Shown piece after piece: positions 12,001-21,301 of a stretch of DNA of 64,000 nucleotides. Position 1 is the first letter of the stretch. Every line of letters begins with the position of its first letter. The translations under genes were made by a program, and so were the position numbers. Where the stretch lies: positions 37,816,310 through 37,880,309 of the forward strand of contig OW203983.1 of the NCBI GenBank assembly GCA_934047225.1. Reading direction: 5' to 3'. The notes below the pieces were generated by a model, which was not told where the DNA came from, did no database searches, and saw only the letters and a program-made list of their open reading frames with translations. This DNA is from Ypsolopha sequella (taxonomy: Eukaryota > Arthropoda > Insecta > Lepidoptera > Ypsolophidae).

Positions 12001-15000
12001 TTTCAATAAAATCCGGCAATAATGTAAACAAGATAATTATTTGACAGTTGTCTATGATCATAGTGTTGTACCTACACTGATGTCAAAGTGAGTGATTGTT
12101 ATATTGTTAGAGTTTGGGCTTTCAGTACAGAAATAAAATTAATAAAAGAGCTTTTGCAATATTTCAAAACATAGGGCAAGGCTCTTTAAAAAATATTAAT
12201 TAAATTATTTTGGAAAATTTAATAGAATAGAGTAAAAATTTATTCAGTATAATATACACATACTATAATCAATCGCGCCGCGCGTCATTCGCTTGTGTCA
12301 GATTCATCATCCCTTGACGTGTCACCGGTCACAGTTATTATAAAAGGCTTTGTTACAGCATCGCTAGTAATGAAATCTGGCAGGTAATTTAAAGAGGTTA
12401 GGTTACCTTTGGCTGTGGTATTTCTTGAGTTTCTAAATGATGCTTCATGGTATCTCTTACAACATGCTGAGACACCTCCATAATTTCTGAAGTCATTTTA
12501 TATAACTCCATTTTGAGTGGGTATGTAGGAGACGATTTTTCTAAATAATTATTAATATTCACAAGATTTTTTTTTTCCCTTATAGTTAGATGCAATTTTC
12601 GTTTTTTGGCAGGCGGAGGAGTCTTCGACCCTGATGTACTGGGTTGCGGCTCACTCATTATGACCTAAAAATACCACGTAATAATTTTTTAAATTATTAT
12701 TATTCTTGGATTTATTCGTAGCATCTCTACAAAGAATCTGTGTATGTAAATTATTTTGTGAAGTAAATACATATTTTTTTTATTTTGTATTTGTATATCT
12801 TTATTACATTTTGAAGAATTAAAAACATTTTTAACTCCTTGTTTCTTGAGAAAGAGATACAATCGTAAGCAAAAACAAAGTCCGTGATTTCACGCAGAAG
12901 TCGTCGTTCCAAGAATAAGTCGAACCAAATCGCGTCGAAAATGTCCAAAAACCAAAATACAAAAAGCAAAGTCGTCGATAAAAGGTAACAGAAAAACGCA
13001 CAGAAGTCGGAACAATACCCACTAATGAATAAAGCAAGACAAACCCATACCTGACCAAATCAGCTGTTGCGGCCGGTCGGCCATTACAAATTTTCATGTC
13101 AGCCAGTACAAAAGAGGCAAAGACATCACTAACTTTCCAAAGACAAATAAGACTTCGATGATAAAAAAAATAATATGGCAGTTTTACAAACTATTGAAAT
13201 TATCGTCATCCGAGTATTTTTTATTAAAATAACTATCATAAAGAAGTTAGTTGGTGTATAAATGATTGTAAGAACAATGTATGGTTCCTTGAAATGTGAA
13301 TATGATCAGAATTGATATTCAAATGTAAGTAATTTCTGAGTAATCGTGTTTAAATTGGTTTGTTTACATTATTGCCGGATTCTATTGAAAGGGACTTTAT
13401 GTATGAATGTTTGTCCGACGATAACTCGAGTATAACTCGAGGGAACGTCATGAAATTTGGTAGACGACTAAATGAGACAAAAAGAATTTTTAAGTTCGAC
13501 CATGAGCCAAATCGGTCAAGATTACAAACACATTTCATTTGTTTTTCTTTCAGATATATGATGTCCCGCGACTATCTAGGTTTAAAAGTATGGGATCTAA
13601 GAATGGAAACTAAGCCCGTTGAGACATATCCAGTGAGTATGACCTATTATATTTTATTATTTTTGTTAATAAATATGAAATATTGACTTTTTTGTCTTTT
13701 TAAATGATTAGAATTAGATTAAACACAGTTCAATGAAATTTTTGTGAGATATATCTTATATATCTTCTTAAAATTGTATTTATCTGTGTTTAATCTAATT
13801 CTAATTATTTATTGTTACTGACATTTGGATACGGATTCCATACATAACGCTAAAATAGGACGTACTAGTTTATAAATATTAAATCTATCTATATAGAAGA
13901 ATACCTTGATTGACTGATCTATCGACGCCTAGACCAAACGGCTAGCCCAAGCCTGGCCAAGCCCAAGGTCTAGACCAAGGAACATGGACTGTATGTTCAT
14001 TGTATGATGTACAGATGTACACATCGGCTATGAAGGGATTTTAACAAATTTCAAGGGGATCGAAACGGGAGCCAATAGACCATCATTTATTGAGTATACC
14101 TCCTGGCCAACTGGCTAGTTATATCTACCTATATTTTATTTATTTAAATGTTCGAATAACTTAATGGAATTATATTTTTGTGCTGTACAATATACCTGGT
14201 TGTCTGAAGTTTAACTTAAACACTATTGCCGATTTAGCTGAAAAACAATAAAGGTGTAAATTCGCTAAAACAAAAACAAGAACGACTTCAAAAATTAGTT
14301 AAATAATTTTCCCCAGCAGGTAACGCGTCGACTGACTGAGTTGTTACAATGTATAATGTTGTTATTCAGGTCCATGAGTACCTCCGCTCGAAGCTGTGCT
14401 CGCTATACGAGAACGACTGCATCTTCGACAAGTTCGAGTGCTGCTGGAGCGGCGACGACCAGCGGCTGATGACCGGCTCCTACAATGGGTTCTTCAGGTG
14501 ACCACTTCACTATACACTCACACATCCTGAATGCTTGTACGTGAACCATACATGAGGGGTCCTAAGTCATAACCGCCTCTATCCATAAAACAAATCCATT
14601 TTATTTGATCTGGCCATACTCCTAGTCAAAAGTTTGTGTGAAACCCGCTTCTATCCTACCCAAAATGTATCTGAAACAGAACCGCCTCTGTTCAAACACT
14701 GAAAAAACACATGAATTTTATATTTATATAGATATAAGTAAGGTAATTAAAATATACAAAGTTCAAATTCTGCAATAAGCTTCCAAAGTATTGTAATTTT
14801 CTTGAAAATGTATTAAGAATTTATAATATCTATCTTACATTGTCTCTTAGTATAAACAATGAGATAAGCTATTTTTATTATGCTCTGCCCTTGTTTTTGA
14901 AATCTAGTGAAAAATTTGGAAAAGTGGGTGGAGGAACTTTTGACTCTAGACCCCTCACATAATATTCACGTCTTCCACATCCATCAATGTAGTCATAAAA

Positions 15001-17192
15001 GCTCTTCTATTCCGGATGCTTTAGACCCTGTCCACACGGCGCGTTGCGTCAGCGTAACGCAAATATTTTTTGACTTGAGATTCATTTGATTAATGCGTCT
15101 TTATTTGCCAAAATCTTTGCGTTGCGCCGATACAACGCGCCGTGTGGACAGGCTCTCAGACTTGGCCCTACTCCAGTATGCCGCAAATTTGTTAGGCATT
15201 CGTCCTTCTAGGAATTGACAAATATAGCGCCCTGTATCCATATCATATACTGTGTAGCTTAATTGTATGATATTAAAAAACATCTATTTGATTGGAGCTC
15301 AAAACCGTACAACATGTTTAGGTTATTCGAGCGCGCGGGTGCAGGCGCGGGTGGCGTGCGTCGCAACGAGCTGACGCTGGAGGCATCGCGCGAGGCGGCC
15401 GCTCGTCCGCGACAGCCGCTCCGGGCGAGGCGTGTCGCCACCACCGCCAAGAGGAAGAAGGTATATATTTATTTACGTACATATCGAGGCCTTCAAGCTG
15501 AAAGGGCGTATCTACAAAAATATCGAGTATTTATAAATATTTTTCTTTAATTATAAAAACGCATTTTCACGTCGTAGACTTCGGCATAATAGCACCTATT
15601 ACCAGTGGAGCAACCGTTACTTTTTCAGTACATCATAGAGCTAATAAATATGGAGATCCGCCCAAAAATTGGAATTTTTTAATTCAGAAAATCTGTAAAT
15701 ACGCCTTTTAGTTGGATGCCCTCGATATGCAAAGGAATGCCCCGACTGACTGATGTATCAACGCCTATACCTGACGGCATGTTGCCTCCGCCAAGAAAGG
15801 ATTATTAACAATGGCACCACTTTCTTTATTGTACACACACATATACATAAACAGGGATACATATAATATTTACATTTAAACAATATGCACATTGGCGTGT
15901 TTATCTCTAAGAAGAGATTTCTTCCAGCAAAACCAACAGGAAACAACAAACAAAAAAAAATTTAAACGAGTAATCATACAAGTGTACAAGGAGATTGATG
16001 CAAATTAAAAAACATAAATATATATTACATAAAAATAGCAATAATATAGTATTCAAATACATACTATAAAATATTTAAAAATATATATATAGAATACATA
16101 AATATTGATGTATATAATATAATATTTACCTATTAAGACAGTGAGAGGTAATGTTCTTTCAGCTTTTTCTTAAAGGAAATTATAGTACGCGAGTCTCGAA
16201 TGCTATGCGGAAGAGCATTCCACAGTCTGATAGATTCAACATTAAAAGAGTTGCCATAAGCACAAGTATTATGTGCAGGGGTTTTAAGGAGGGAGGGAGT
16301 CCCAGAACGCAAGGGTCTATCTGTGGTCTATCTCTAGAGATTAAGAACTCAAAACGTTCGCGAAGATAAGGCGGAAAAAGTGGATTCTTAATGATATTAA
16401 ATTGATGGGACAAAATATGCACATTACGGCGGTGACGAATAGGTAACCACTTTAATTCGTTACGAAAGTAAGAAACGCGATCAAATTTTGAAATTTTTTC
16501 CAAATTTTTTTCTTCTTTTCTTCCACATAGTTTAATCGATTTATCAGCAATTTGGTTAAAAGCGGTTTCGCAACTAGATTGTGAAAAACCCGCATTTTTT
16601 TAATTAATCGAAACAGAACACTTAAATTCAAAATTCACTCGATAGTTATCCAACAAAACCTTATTACCCATGCATTTGTATGTTTGCCATCGCAAAGTTT
16701 TCATTGGTTTCTGTAAATTAGAATTTAAAATTTTTTGATTCTTATATGTTGGTAGAGCCACGACGATGACAATAAAGAAAACCGCATCCAAATTCGTTGA
16801 GTGGTACTCGAGTTAAAACTGAACATACATACAGATGTCTGTACAGATGTATGTATGTTCCAGAATGACCGCCGGGAGTGGCAAAGTCCTGGAAAGGTTT
16901 ATGTCCAGCAGTGGACGAACTAGGCTGATGGATAGATACATACAGACAAAAAATTTAACAGACAACTATTTTACTACGTAATTATTAGTATAGATATTAG
17001 GTTATAAAATGAGGGATAAGTTGAAAGTGTGTGAGGGTAGAAAGATAACCCCTGTTCCGGTTGCAGGACGAGATCAGCGTAGACTGCCTCGACTTCAACA
17101 AAAAGATCCTGCACACGGCGTGGCACCCACACGAGAGCATCATCGCTGTCGCCGCCACCAACAATTTGTTCATCCTGCAGGACAAATTCTAG
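2871..17192 (+). CDS. tws: PP2A regulatory subunit B55 (twins), eight exons, 5' incomplete
   Basis: Codes the B55/PR55 WD40 regulatory subunit that binds the PP2A A-C core and selects substrates (mitotic exit and cell-fate roles are known for the family). Exons: 2871-3007, 7484-7658, 7866-7929, 8813-8960, 13554-13632, 14370-14497, 15322-15460, 17067-17192. All have AG/GT borders, phases agree, and the total is 996 nt (331 codons plus TAG). The protein matches vertebrate B55 alpha from about residue 124 to the end. It keeps D197 (in SADDLR) and L225 (in NMEELTE), which contact substrates in the human protein. Only the region before LASTRANS of repeat 7 differs: exon 7 carries an Ala/Gly/Arg-rich expansion. 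N-terminal exons lie left of the window. Introns carry many MITEs and LINE pieces. Confidence 0.96.
3111..3303. repeat. 70-bp direct tandem repeat, 2.75 copies
   Basis: The unit starting ATAGACGCTAGTGCTGTCTT recurs at 3111, 3181 and 3251 without visible mismatch. The last copy stops at about 3303, where LINE-derived sequence begins. Identity between copies implies a very recent duplication. The unit contains TTTCTCTCCTTTATT, which also occurs at 5370 next to a LINE piece. Confidence 0.95.
3304..4124 (-). mobile_element. jockey/CR1-like LINE 3' end, copy 1
   Basis: On the minus strand this reads the last coding residues of a non-LTR reverse transcriptase ([14 protein letters not shown], then [14 protein letters not shown] and stop at 4011). 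An AT-rich 3' UTR follows and ends in CAATAAAG-type repeats near 3320. The same 3' UTR is seen at 15822-16140 and 39535-39770. It is interrupted by a small inverted-repeat element (about 3684-3950), and its 5' side continues at 5310 after a 1.2-kb insertion. Confidence 0.8.
3684..3950. mobile_element. Short inverted-repeat element inside LINE copy 1
   Basis: TTTTTCAATGCAT at 3684 is matched by ATGCATTGAAAAA ending near 3950. The sequence between is absent from LINE copy 2 at the corresponding place, so it is probably a MITE insertion. A second palindromic stretch (TAAATTAC ... GTAATTTA, 3590-3655) lies just to the left. Confidence 0.5.
4125..5309. mobile_element. 1.2-kb terminal-inverted-repeat element inserted in a LINE
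   Basis: The left end GCTTAGAATAATAACGCCTA (4125) and right end TAGGCGTTATTATTCTAAG (ends 5309) are inverted repeats. Host sequence GGATACT lies immediately outside both ends (4118-4124 and 5310-5316), giving an apparent 7-bp target duplication. LINE coding sequence resumes outside both ends. No transposase was recognised in the interior, which is AT-rich and otherwise featureless. Confidence 0.7.
5310..5395 (-). mobile_element. Continuation of LINE copy 1
   Basis: Matches the piece of LINE copy 2 around 16225-16300 (CATAAGCACA, TATGTGTAGGGGTTTTAAG). It is separated from the 3' part at 4124 by the inserted element at 4125-5309. Confidence 0.7.
5438..5688. mobile_element. hAT-type MITE, CAGTGGCGTGCACAGAA family, copy 1
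   Basis: A 251-bp near-palindrome with ends CAGTGGCGTGCACAGAA and TTCTGTGCACGCCACTG. It is flanked by perfect 8-bp duplications TCTACAGC (5430-5437 and 5689-5696), as expected for hAT transposition. A second member with its own perfect duplication is at 42508-42764. Confidence 0.95.
5700..6384. other. Intron sequence, nothing recognised
   Basis: AT-rich tws intron. No coding stretch or repeat end was identified. Confidence 0.5.
6388..6720 (+). mobile_element. tRNA-derived SINE
   Basis: Begins GACGGTAGCTCAGGATAGA (A-box-like) with GGTTCGATCCCCG (B box) at 6436-6448. A tRNA-unrelated body follows, containing CATCACGTTGGGACG and TCACACTCGGAACAC, and the end is CGTGACGATATAT. A reversed relative is at 57300-57650 and a fragment at 23060-23165. 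The tRNA part cannot fold as a full cloverleaf with a proper acceptor stem, so it is not counted as a tRNA gene. Confidence 0.75.
6760..7155. mobile_element. Long palindromic MITE (TTAAGGTTA ends), copy 1
   Basis: The two halves are reverse complements over most of 396 bp, including ACTTTGTTTTTCTTGTT, TATGTGGCAATTGACG and TCAGTATTAGTGAGG. The ends are TTAAGGTTA and TAACCTTAA. The relative at 48642-48998 has the same arm layout. Terminal TTAA could be a target duplication, which would suit piggyBac-type movement, but this is not proven. Confidence 0.85.
7484..7658 (+). CDS. tws: tws visible exon 2
   Basis: Acceptor CTCGTTGCAG, donor GTACTT. Encodes [19 protein letters not shown] through NMEELTE. 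It carries Asp of SADDLR and Leu of EEL, equivalent to human B55 alpha D197 and L225, which are known substrate-contact residues. Nearly identical to the vertebrate protein across 58 residues. Confidence 0.97.
7866..7929 (+). CDS. tws: tws visible exon 3
   Basis: A 64-nt exon following GTTCCAG. Encodes [20 protein letters not shown] and K, then G of a split Gly codon. Donor GTAAGT. Matches [20 protein letters not shown] of human B55 alpha, part of a WD40 blade. Confidence 0.96.
7930..8120. other. Intron start, nothing recognised
   Basis: Contains an imperfect direct repeat of ATATAATC ... CCCATTTCTCAAACAA (7960-8080), otherwise nothing. Confidence 0.4.
8129..8621 (-). mobile_element. Deleted hAT element with transposase dimerisation remnant
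   Basis: Ends TAGACATCGGAT and ATCCGATGTCTA are inverted. They are bounded by perfect 8-bp duplications GTAATAAT (8121-8128 and 8622-8629). The minus-strand frame near 8449-8300 reads [20 protein letters not shown], the conserved C-terminal dimerisation motif of hAT transposases (consensus S-V-x-x-E-R-S-F-S-x-Y-K). The catalytic part is missing. This is an internally deleted, non-autonomous copy of 493 bp. Confidence 0.9.
8813..8960 (+). CDS. tws: tws visible exon 4
   Basis: Follows GGCAG at 8812 and completes the split Gly. Encodes [20 protein letters not shown], then [20 protein letters not shown] up to SNSGR with a split Arg codon. Donor GTACGT. Corresponds to human residues about 249-298. 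Confidence 0.97.
9375..9886. mobile_element. 512-bp foldback element
   Basis: Arms of more than 200 bp are reverse complements. Outer ends are ATAAAACTCTTCTTTATTGG and CCAATAAAGAAGAGTTTTAT. Inner arm parts GGGAACCTAGATATTCTGTA pair with TACAGAATATCTAGGTTCCC. No coding capacity was seen. It lies in the 4.6-kb intron between tws visible exons 4 and 5. Confidence 0.9.
9954..10239. mobile_element. MITE with CAGTGCTACAAGAATC ends
   Basis: Left CAGTGCTACAAGAATCTAAA and right TTTAGATCCTTGTCGCACTG are imperfect terminal inverted repeats around 286 bp of non-coding sequence. Confidence 0.7.
10301..11056. mobile_element. GGTCCTTRCATATGAAATTG element, copy 1 (mariner-like), with nested insert
   Basis: Ends GGTCCTTGCATATGAAATTG and CGGCGATTTCATATG are inverted. 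The body (GGACAAATCCAAATT, GAGACAACATTAAGC, CAACTTTCAAACAAA) recurs at 51718-52102, and one arm recurs at 36793-36965. The end motif resembles those of mariner-like elements, but no transposase is present. It is interrupted at 10595-10948 by another element. Confidence 0.7.
10595..10948. mobile_element. pogo/Tigger-like MITE nested in the mariner-like element
   Basis: Ends CAGTACTCTCTCGCTAGTCC and GGATTAGCGAGAGAGTACTG are inverted repeats of the CAGT...CTCGCTAATCCG type typical of pogo/Tigger elements. The sequence is absent from the related copies at 51718 and 36793, so it inserted later. The interior has no transposase frame. Confidence 0.75.
11224..11625. mobile_element. 400-bp foldback element
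   Basis: Long arms pair, including TTCTGAACAAAATAAATACC with GGTATTTATTTTGTTCAGAA, and CTTACAAGATGAAGTRCAGG with its complement. The centre is about 60 bp and contains ACCCGTAGCGCTGCAATG. No coding sequence. Confidence 0.9.
11750..11919. mobile_element. 170-bp MITE (CAGGGTGTTAA ends)
   Basis: CAGGGTGTTAAGATGATGTTGTGGAAGCCG pairs with CGGCTTTCACAACATCATATTAACACCCG (each split here for length at the 20th base in the sequence). TATA lies outside the left end and a degraded copy outside the right, which fits TA-targeting. Confidence 0.75.
11980..13405. mobile_element. 1.4-kb DNA transposon, internally deleted
   Basis: Ends CCCTTTCAATAAAATCCGGC (about 12000) and GCCGGATTCTATTGAAAGGG (about 13375-13394) are inverted repeats extending through AATAATGTAAACAA. 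Between them, on the minus strand, lie an N-terminal and a C-terminal piece of a transposase-like protein (next entry). Outer boundaries are approximate, because the outermost bases have diverged. Confidence 0.75.
12285..12658 (-). pseudogene. Transposase-like protein remnant (N- and C-terminal pieces)
   Basis: An 86-residue frame from 12658 starts [20 protein letters not shown] and continues with [20 protein letters not shown]. This is a proline/basic leader followed by a helix-turn-helix-like segment, seen at the start of a group of insect DDE transposase-like proteins. In the next frame, 12397-12285 encodes [20 protein letters not shown] and a stop, the acidic tail usual for the same group. 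The DDE core is absent, so the two ends were brought together by internal deletion with a one-base frame change. Family assignment is from memory of general architecture and is tentative. Confidence 0.5.
13554..13632 (+). CDS. tws: tws visible exon 5
   Basis: Follows TTTCTTTCAG and completes the split Arg. Encodes [20 protein letters not shown] then PVETYP; donor GTGAGT. Equivalent to human [20 protein letters not shown], a canonical WD40 strand. Confidence 0.97.
13706..13808. repeat. About 100-bp hairpin
   Basis: ATTAGAATTAGATTAAACACAG pairs with CTGTGTTTAATCTAATTCTAAT. It starts 70 bp after tws visible exon 5. Probably a minimal MITE. Confidence 0.8.
13910..14340. other. Intron with LINE/Helitron-like debris
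   Basis: The stretch TGACTGATCTATCGACGCCT ... CTGGCCAACTGGCTAGT (13912-14119) resembles short interspersed debris with a CTAGT end as in Helitrons. Not firmly assigned. Confidence 0.3.
14370..14497 (+). CDS. tws: tws visible exon 6
   Basis: Follows GTTATTCAG. Encodes [20 protein letters not shown], then [20 protein letters not shown] and FF with a split Arg. Donor GTGACC. Matches human [20 protein letters not shown] exactly over the first 20 residues. Confidence 0.97.
14500..15020. other. Intron sequence, little recognised
   Basis: AT-rich. CACGTCTTCCACATCCATCA (14968-14987) is a dispersed insect repeat fragment also hinted at near 38050. Confidence 0.4.
15025..15153. mobile_element. 130-bp MITE (CCTGTCCACACGGCGCGTTG ends)
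   Basis: CCTGTCCACACGGCGCGTTG at the left pairs with CAACGCGCCGTGTGGACAGG at the right. Second-order pairing GCGTAACGCAAA/TTTGCGTTGCGC continues inward. Non-coding. Confidence 0.85.
15322..15460 (+). CDS. tws: tws visible exon 7 with Ala/Gly/Arg-rich expansion
   Basis: Acceptor TGTTTAG, donor GTATAT. Encodes [20 protein letters not shown], then [20 protein letters not shown] and TAKRKK. The flanking motifs RxFxR, LTLEASRE and KRKK match B55. The [10 protein letters not shown] segment replaces the shorter NTKRDI of human B55 alpha and lengthens the loop by about six residues. The GC-rich insertion is in frame and the exon joins both neighbours in phase. Confidence 0.92.
15822..16790 (-). mobile_element. 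jockey/CR1-like LINE 3' end, copy 2
   Basis: Minus-strand reading gives [40 protein letters not shown] and [20 protein letters not shown]. This is the C-terminal part of a non-LTR retrotransposon reverse transcriptase. A frameshifted end, an AT-rich 3' UTR and the 3' terminus GTGTACAATAAAGAAAG at 15822 follow. Sense is opposite to tws. Frame breaks mark it as dead. Confidence 0.85.
16826..16960 (+). mobile_element. RTE-type LINE 3' end fragment
   Basis: TGGCAAAGTCCTGGAAAGGT, TTATGTCCAGCAGTGGACGA and GCTGATGGAT form the signature RTE 3' terminus ([13 protein letters not shown] in intact copies), ending in GATGGATA repeats. Preceded by a short palindrome at 16826-16858. Relatives are at 37009-37086, 50315-50600 and 55700-55785. 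Confidence 0.75.
17067..17192 (+). CDS. tws: tws last coding exon
   Basis: Follows CCGGTTGCAG. Encodes [20 protein letters not shown], then [20 protein letters not shown] and F, stop TAG at 17190-17192. Equivalent to human [20 protein letters not shown]...DKVN, the final strand that closes the propeller. Confidence 0.97.
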   Translation, partial: DEISVDCLDFNKKILHTAWHPHESIIAVAATNNLFILQDKF

Positions 17193-20100
17193 CTGGGAAG
17201 GGTTGAGGGGGCCGCCGACACTTACACGCTGCCACTCGAGGAATACGCTGTGCGGGCCCGGCGCTCAATGCGACTATTGGAAATGGTGATTCAGTCGTTA
17301 GACCTTTGATTTATAATCACTTTTTCTAGTGCCACACAGTGTTAAAGCGTTTAGCACAGATTTGCAGTCGGTAAGGAAAAAAGCACACTTTTGTCACTTA
17401 TCCATTGAATATCACTGATGTCGTTAGTCGGTAATCGTTTGAAACATGCAAATTAACGCAAAACTGCTTCTGAGATGTAAATTTAGCGAAATCGGTCGGC
17501 GCCCAACTTAGAATGTAAAAATGCATGGATTGTAATAGATGTCTTTAGTAAAGCATGAAGAAGTAACGGTTGAAATCAAACGTATGGTCGATGTATACCT
17601 TCTAAATTACGTAACAATCTCTTTTGGACTTTATCCCGTTCCAAAAAAGGACAACCAACACTTTACTACAGCCTACTATCACAAACGATTTGATAGTAAT
17701 GTGACCTGCTATGTGATTATCATTTTCACACTTTTAAATGCAAACTATTTTTTTTAAAAGACAATGTGTAGTGTAAAATTTAGTTTTAATATCGATTTAA
17801 TTGTCGGTATCGAATCATTGTATCATAACCAGGAGTAAAATCGTTACCCGGTCATAACTTACAAGTGAGTAAGTACCATTGCTTCCATATACCTATCATC
17901 CATTTTGTACATTTTCATACAAATATAATAATCACACAGTTTGATCACGTTATCTAAGTCCGTTATTTGTACTCTGAATATAATTTATACGCTTTTCATA
18001 CTTAAGGTACTAAGTATTTATTGATTTAATGAAAAAAGGGAAACGTTGAAGTGGACTAAACCCGTGTGGAAATGAGATTAATAAAATGTTATTCAAAAAT
18101 GGAGCGAAATTATGTCTTGACTTGTGGATCAGTGACAAAAATGACAAATGACGTATAGTTTGACTGGTACTTTTTACTCATTGGGTACCTACTCATCTCA
18201 TTTTTAGTAGTTTGTAAAGTACGCCGTGATATGCAGTTTTTCTTATACTATTTCCACCAAATTGACAGCCTGATTAATATTTCCACCGTCATTAAATACG
18301 TAAAAAGAATACACAAATAAATTTTATATTTTTAAGTAAAACGAATCACAGGATCACTTTTCAGGCATGTGCCTTAGAGGAGTATTTGTATTGATTTTTT
18401 GTTATTCATTCCCTATTTATTTACTATGTATTTTTGTGACTTTATTTGAATTCGACAAGTTAGTCTTTGTAAAACATGCCTTGCTTTGTTGTCGTGTAGT
18501 GAAACCACGATATTAATGCATGAATTTAAGACTTCTTTTCATTTGGAGAAAATGCACTATTTCCGTGGTATTTCTATAAGTCCCGCATCAAGTTGTCCCA
18601 TTACCCATTTTAAATAAAGCTTTGGCTAATTTATGGGGTTACATTATAGGGCGCGCATCAGTTACTTACGTTTTAATTCCATTTATGTGATTTTAGTTGA
18701 AAAGTATAAGTATGTTTAAATTTAACCAGTGTTATAACAAATAAAATATGTAAATATATCGAATGATCGGAGGCCTGAACTTGATCTAAAGTATTTTGTC
18801 ACAACATTGATGTACAGAACTATATATATTTGTACTTAGAATTGTATAATAAATATTAAAAATTATGATTTCACAATATTTAAACGATTCGTTTTGAAAT
18901 ATCGTTTTGTTGATTTCCTACTCTGTTTTAACGGCCTTAAATTGATTGGTTCTGCTTATAACAATTGCAACGTATAGAATACAACAGATAGCGATGTACA
19001 CTGTATTCAAGCCTTCGCGTCACAGCCGCGTCTTTATCTTTGTATTTATGTATTGTTATTTTTTATGTTGATCAATTTTGTATTGCATTTTCCAGTTTAG
19101 TTTTTGTTAGGGGCCTGGTCAATTCCTTATCATTATAACTTTGCCATCAAAATGCCACAACGTAGATTTTGTTAAAAAGAATGAAAATTTGTAATAAATA
19201 TAAAATTTCTTCACTGAGATGAGATTGTTATTATCACATCTATCGCTTACGTACTCTTAAGGGGCTGCACAATGCTAAAACTCAGTCCTGCTCTAATGCT
19301 TTTGTTTTTAACTGTCTATCCTGCTCTAATCAAAGGTCGCGCAAGTAAAAATTCTGTTATTTTGAAATCGCGACTATTTTAGGACATTATAATTTCTTTT
19401 TAATAAAGATTTCTAGTTAGTGTCCGCGTGTGCTGGTTTCGTTTCAATCAATTTTGAAATGTAGAAACGAATCGCTTTTTCCTGAAATTCATGCTTTTTT
19501 GAGAGTATTATAATTTTCAAAATTTTACCAGCTACATTGACGGAAATGAATCCAATGCAACAGTGATGTTTAGCATTGGATTCATTTCCCCTTCTTCATT
19601 TTCTTCATTTTCCATGGAGCCCCTTAAATTATTAGAGCACATTACAAAACTGGATAATATCAAACACTTATATTTTTAGAATAATTACTTTTCAGACTAA
19701 TTTCCTAACTTGTAATACGACAACATCAAATAGCTTCGCCGTCATAAAATGAAGGAATTGACTACGTCCCCAAATCGAGATATCAATGTAAAATACGTGA
19801 GCTATGTAGTTAATGTGTGTGAACTATACATGATAAAGCCTGTCAATGCAGAATTAAAAACTCAAGATTATAAATAACATCAGTGTAAGTTTCATCATGT
19901 ATAGTAGATATAAGCATTGGATACAAGCAAAGACAGTATGTATGGTGTGTGCACGGGATATAGAGTGAGTGCGAGTGAAAGAGAGCGATGCGTGTGCGAC
20001 TAATTTAAGTTTAGTTAATAGTTAGGCAAAAACTGTGAATGCGCAGACAAATAAATGAAAATAAAACGTAAAAATCAGTTTTCTTTCCTGTTACGAGGGA
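17193..20100 (+). other. tws: Probable tws 3' UTR and flank
   Basis: About 2.9 kb with no recognised transposon. It carries multiple AATAAA/ATTAAA motifs (for example near 18079, 18317, 18613, 18738, 18849, 19195, 19404 and 20050). The true polyadenylation site cannot be chosen by eye. A 17-bp perfect stem-loop lies at 19542-19589. Confidence 0.5.
19542..19589. repeat. 17-bp perfect stem-loop
   Basis: GGAAATGAATCCAATGC and GCATTGGATTCATTTCC are separated by 14 bases. It may be a structured element in the tws 3' flank or a MITE remnant. The stem is too short for a typical microRNA precursor. Confidence 0.7.
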
Positions 20101-20299
20101 TCAACATGTTCGCTTGAAAATGTGATAGTTGCAATAAGTTCTGGAGTGTCAAAAAGTGTGGACGAAATTGTGAATAGACATCTGTTTTTGTACGTGGAAA
20201 AAGTTTGGTGTTGGTACCTTGAGCGGCAAACGTTAGCTTACAACGAAACCTTATGTGCTGCCGGTGTTGACGCGGCCTAAGTCTTTGTCTTTGCTTCTT

Positions 20300-21297
20300 A
20301 TTGTATCGTTCGCTTTTATTATTTCAATAAGACTTTATTATTATTGCAGGTGTGACTATCTGAAAACTAAGTTAGACTTTCAATAACTTGAACGAAAATT
20401 TGCGCTTGATCCCATTATAATGTAACAGTAATCTAAATTAATTTTGTTTATCAAGATGTTTATAATAAAATGTAAGGTTTAACTTAGAGTCTCAAATAGC
20501 GCATTAACCGCTTCCCCAAAACCTCGGTTCAAGAGGAGGGAGGGCAGGTTGGTGCACTGGGATTCGAAACTGAATATTGTTAAGAAAAAGGTGTTTCAAT
20601 TAACTTAAATGATCTCTTGCTCAGTTAATTTTGTTTTTGTACTAAACACAAGTTGATTGGAATTGGTCCCTTTTCTAAAGAATAAAAACTTATGGTTCTT
20701 ATGGCCATTATTGTACGGTAAGCTTGTTATCTAATGTAGTTGTTACGGCTAAAAGCCCAAGTAAAGATGCACCTAGCTTTAGCCAAGACTAGGTCTAACC
20801 GTATTTCGGCTTTTGGCCGTGACATAGATATGTATTGTGCCATGATTGTAATCAAATTAGGCAAGTGACTTAGGCCGTTTTCGTACCGGACAAGTGTTGA
20901 TTATATCCAAAATTTCCTATAATATAAATTTTTATATCTGAAAATCATTGATTTTCTTTTAATTCATCCACCTGAGGTTTGTCAACTCCAAAATTCTTGA
21001 CGACAGAATATTCGGAGTGGCAGGTTATAGTACATTACTGCAGAGACCAAATAATTGAGCTCTCCTAGACTTGTTAGTTCAAAGTACAAGTCCAAAGTAC
21101 AGGGCCACGGCGCGGCGCTGATTTTCAGCGGATGCCTAGTACTTATATTAAACATAAATTGGTGTAGAAAATGTAAAACAATGACTTTATAAATATTACA
21201 CAAAAACAAAATACAACTTAGGTTTACAATGAGAAATTTCGACTTACATTACATATAACTAACAATACTAACATTGTTTAATAATAATAACAACATT
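20300..21297. other. Intergenic DNA with a weak hairpin
   Basis: GTTACGGCTAAAAGCC (20741) is partly complementary to GGCTTTTGGCCGTGAC (20807-20822), giving a roughly 80-bp hairpin. Nothing else recognised. Confidence 0.45.
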
Positions 21298-21301
21298 GTA
21301 G

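Noticed and set aside
12751..13097. Minus-strand frames of 72 and 88 codons
   Set aside because: They lie in the non-coding part of the 1.4-kb transposon and show no family match.
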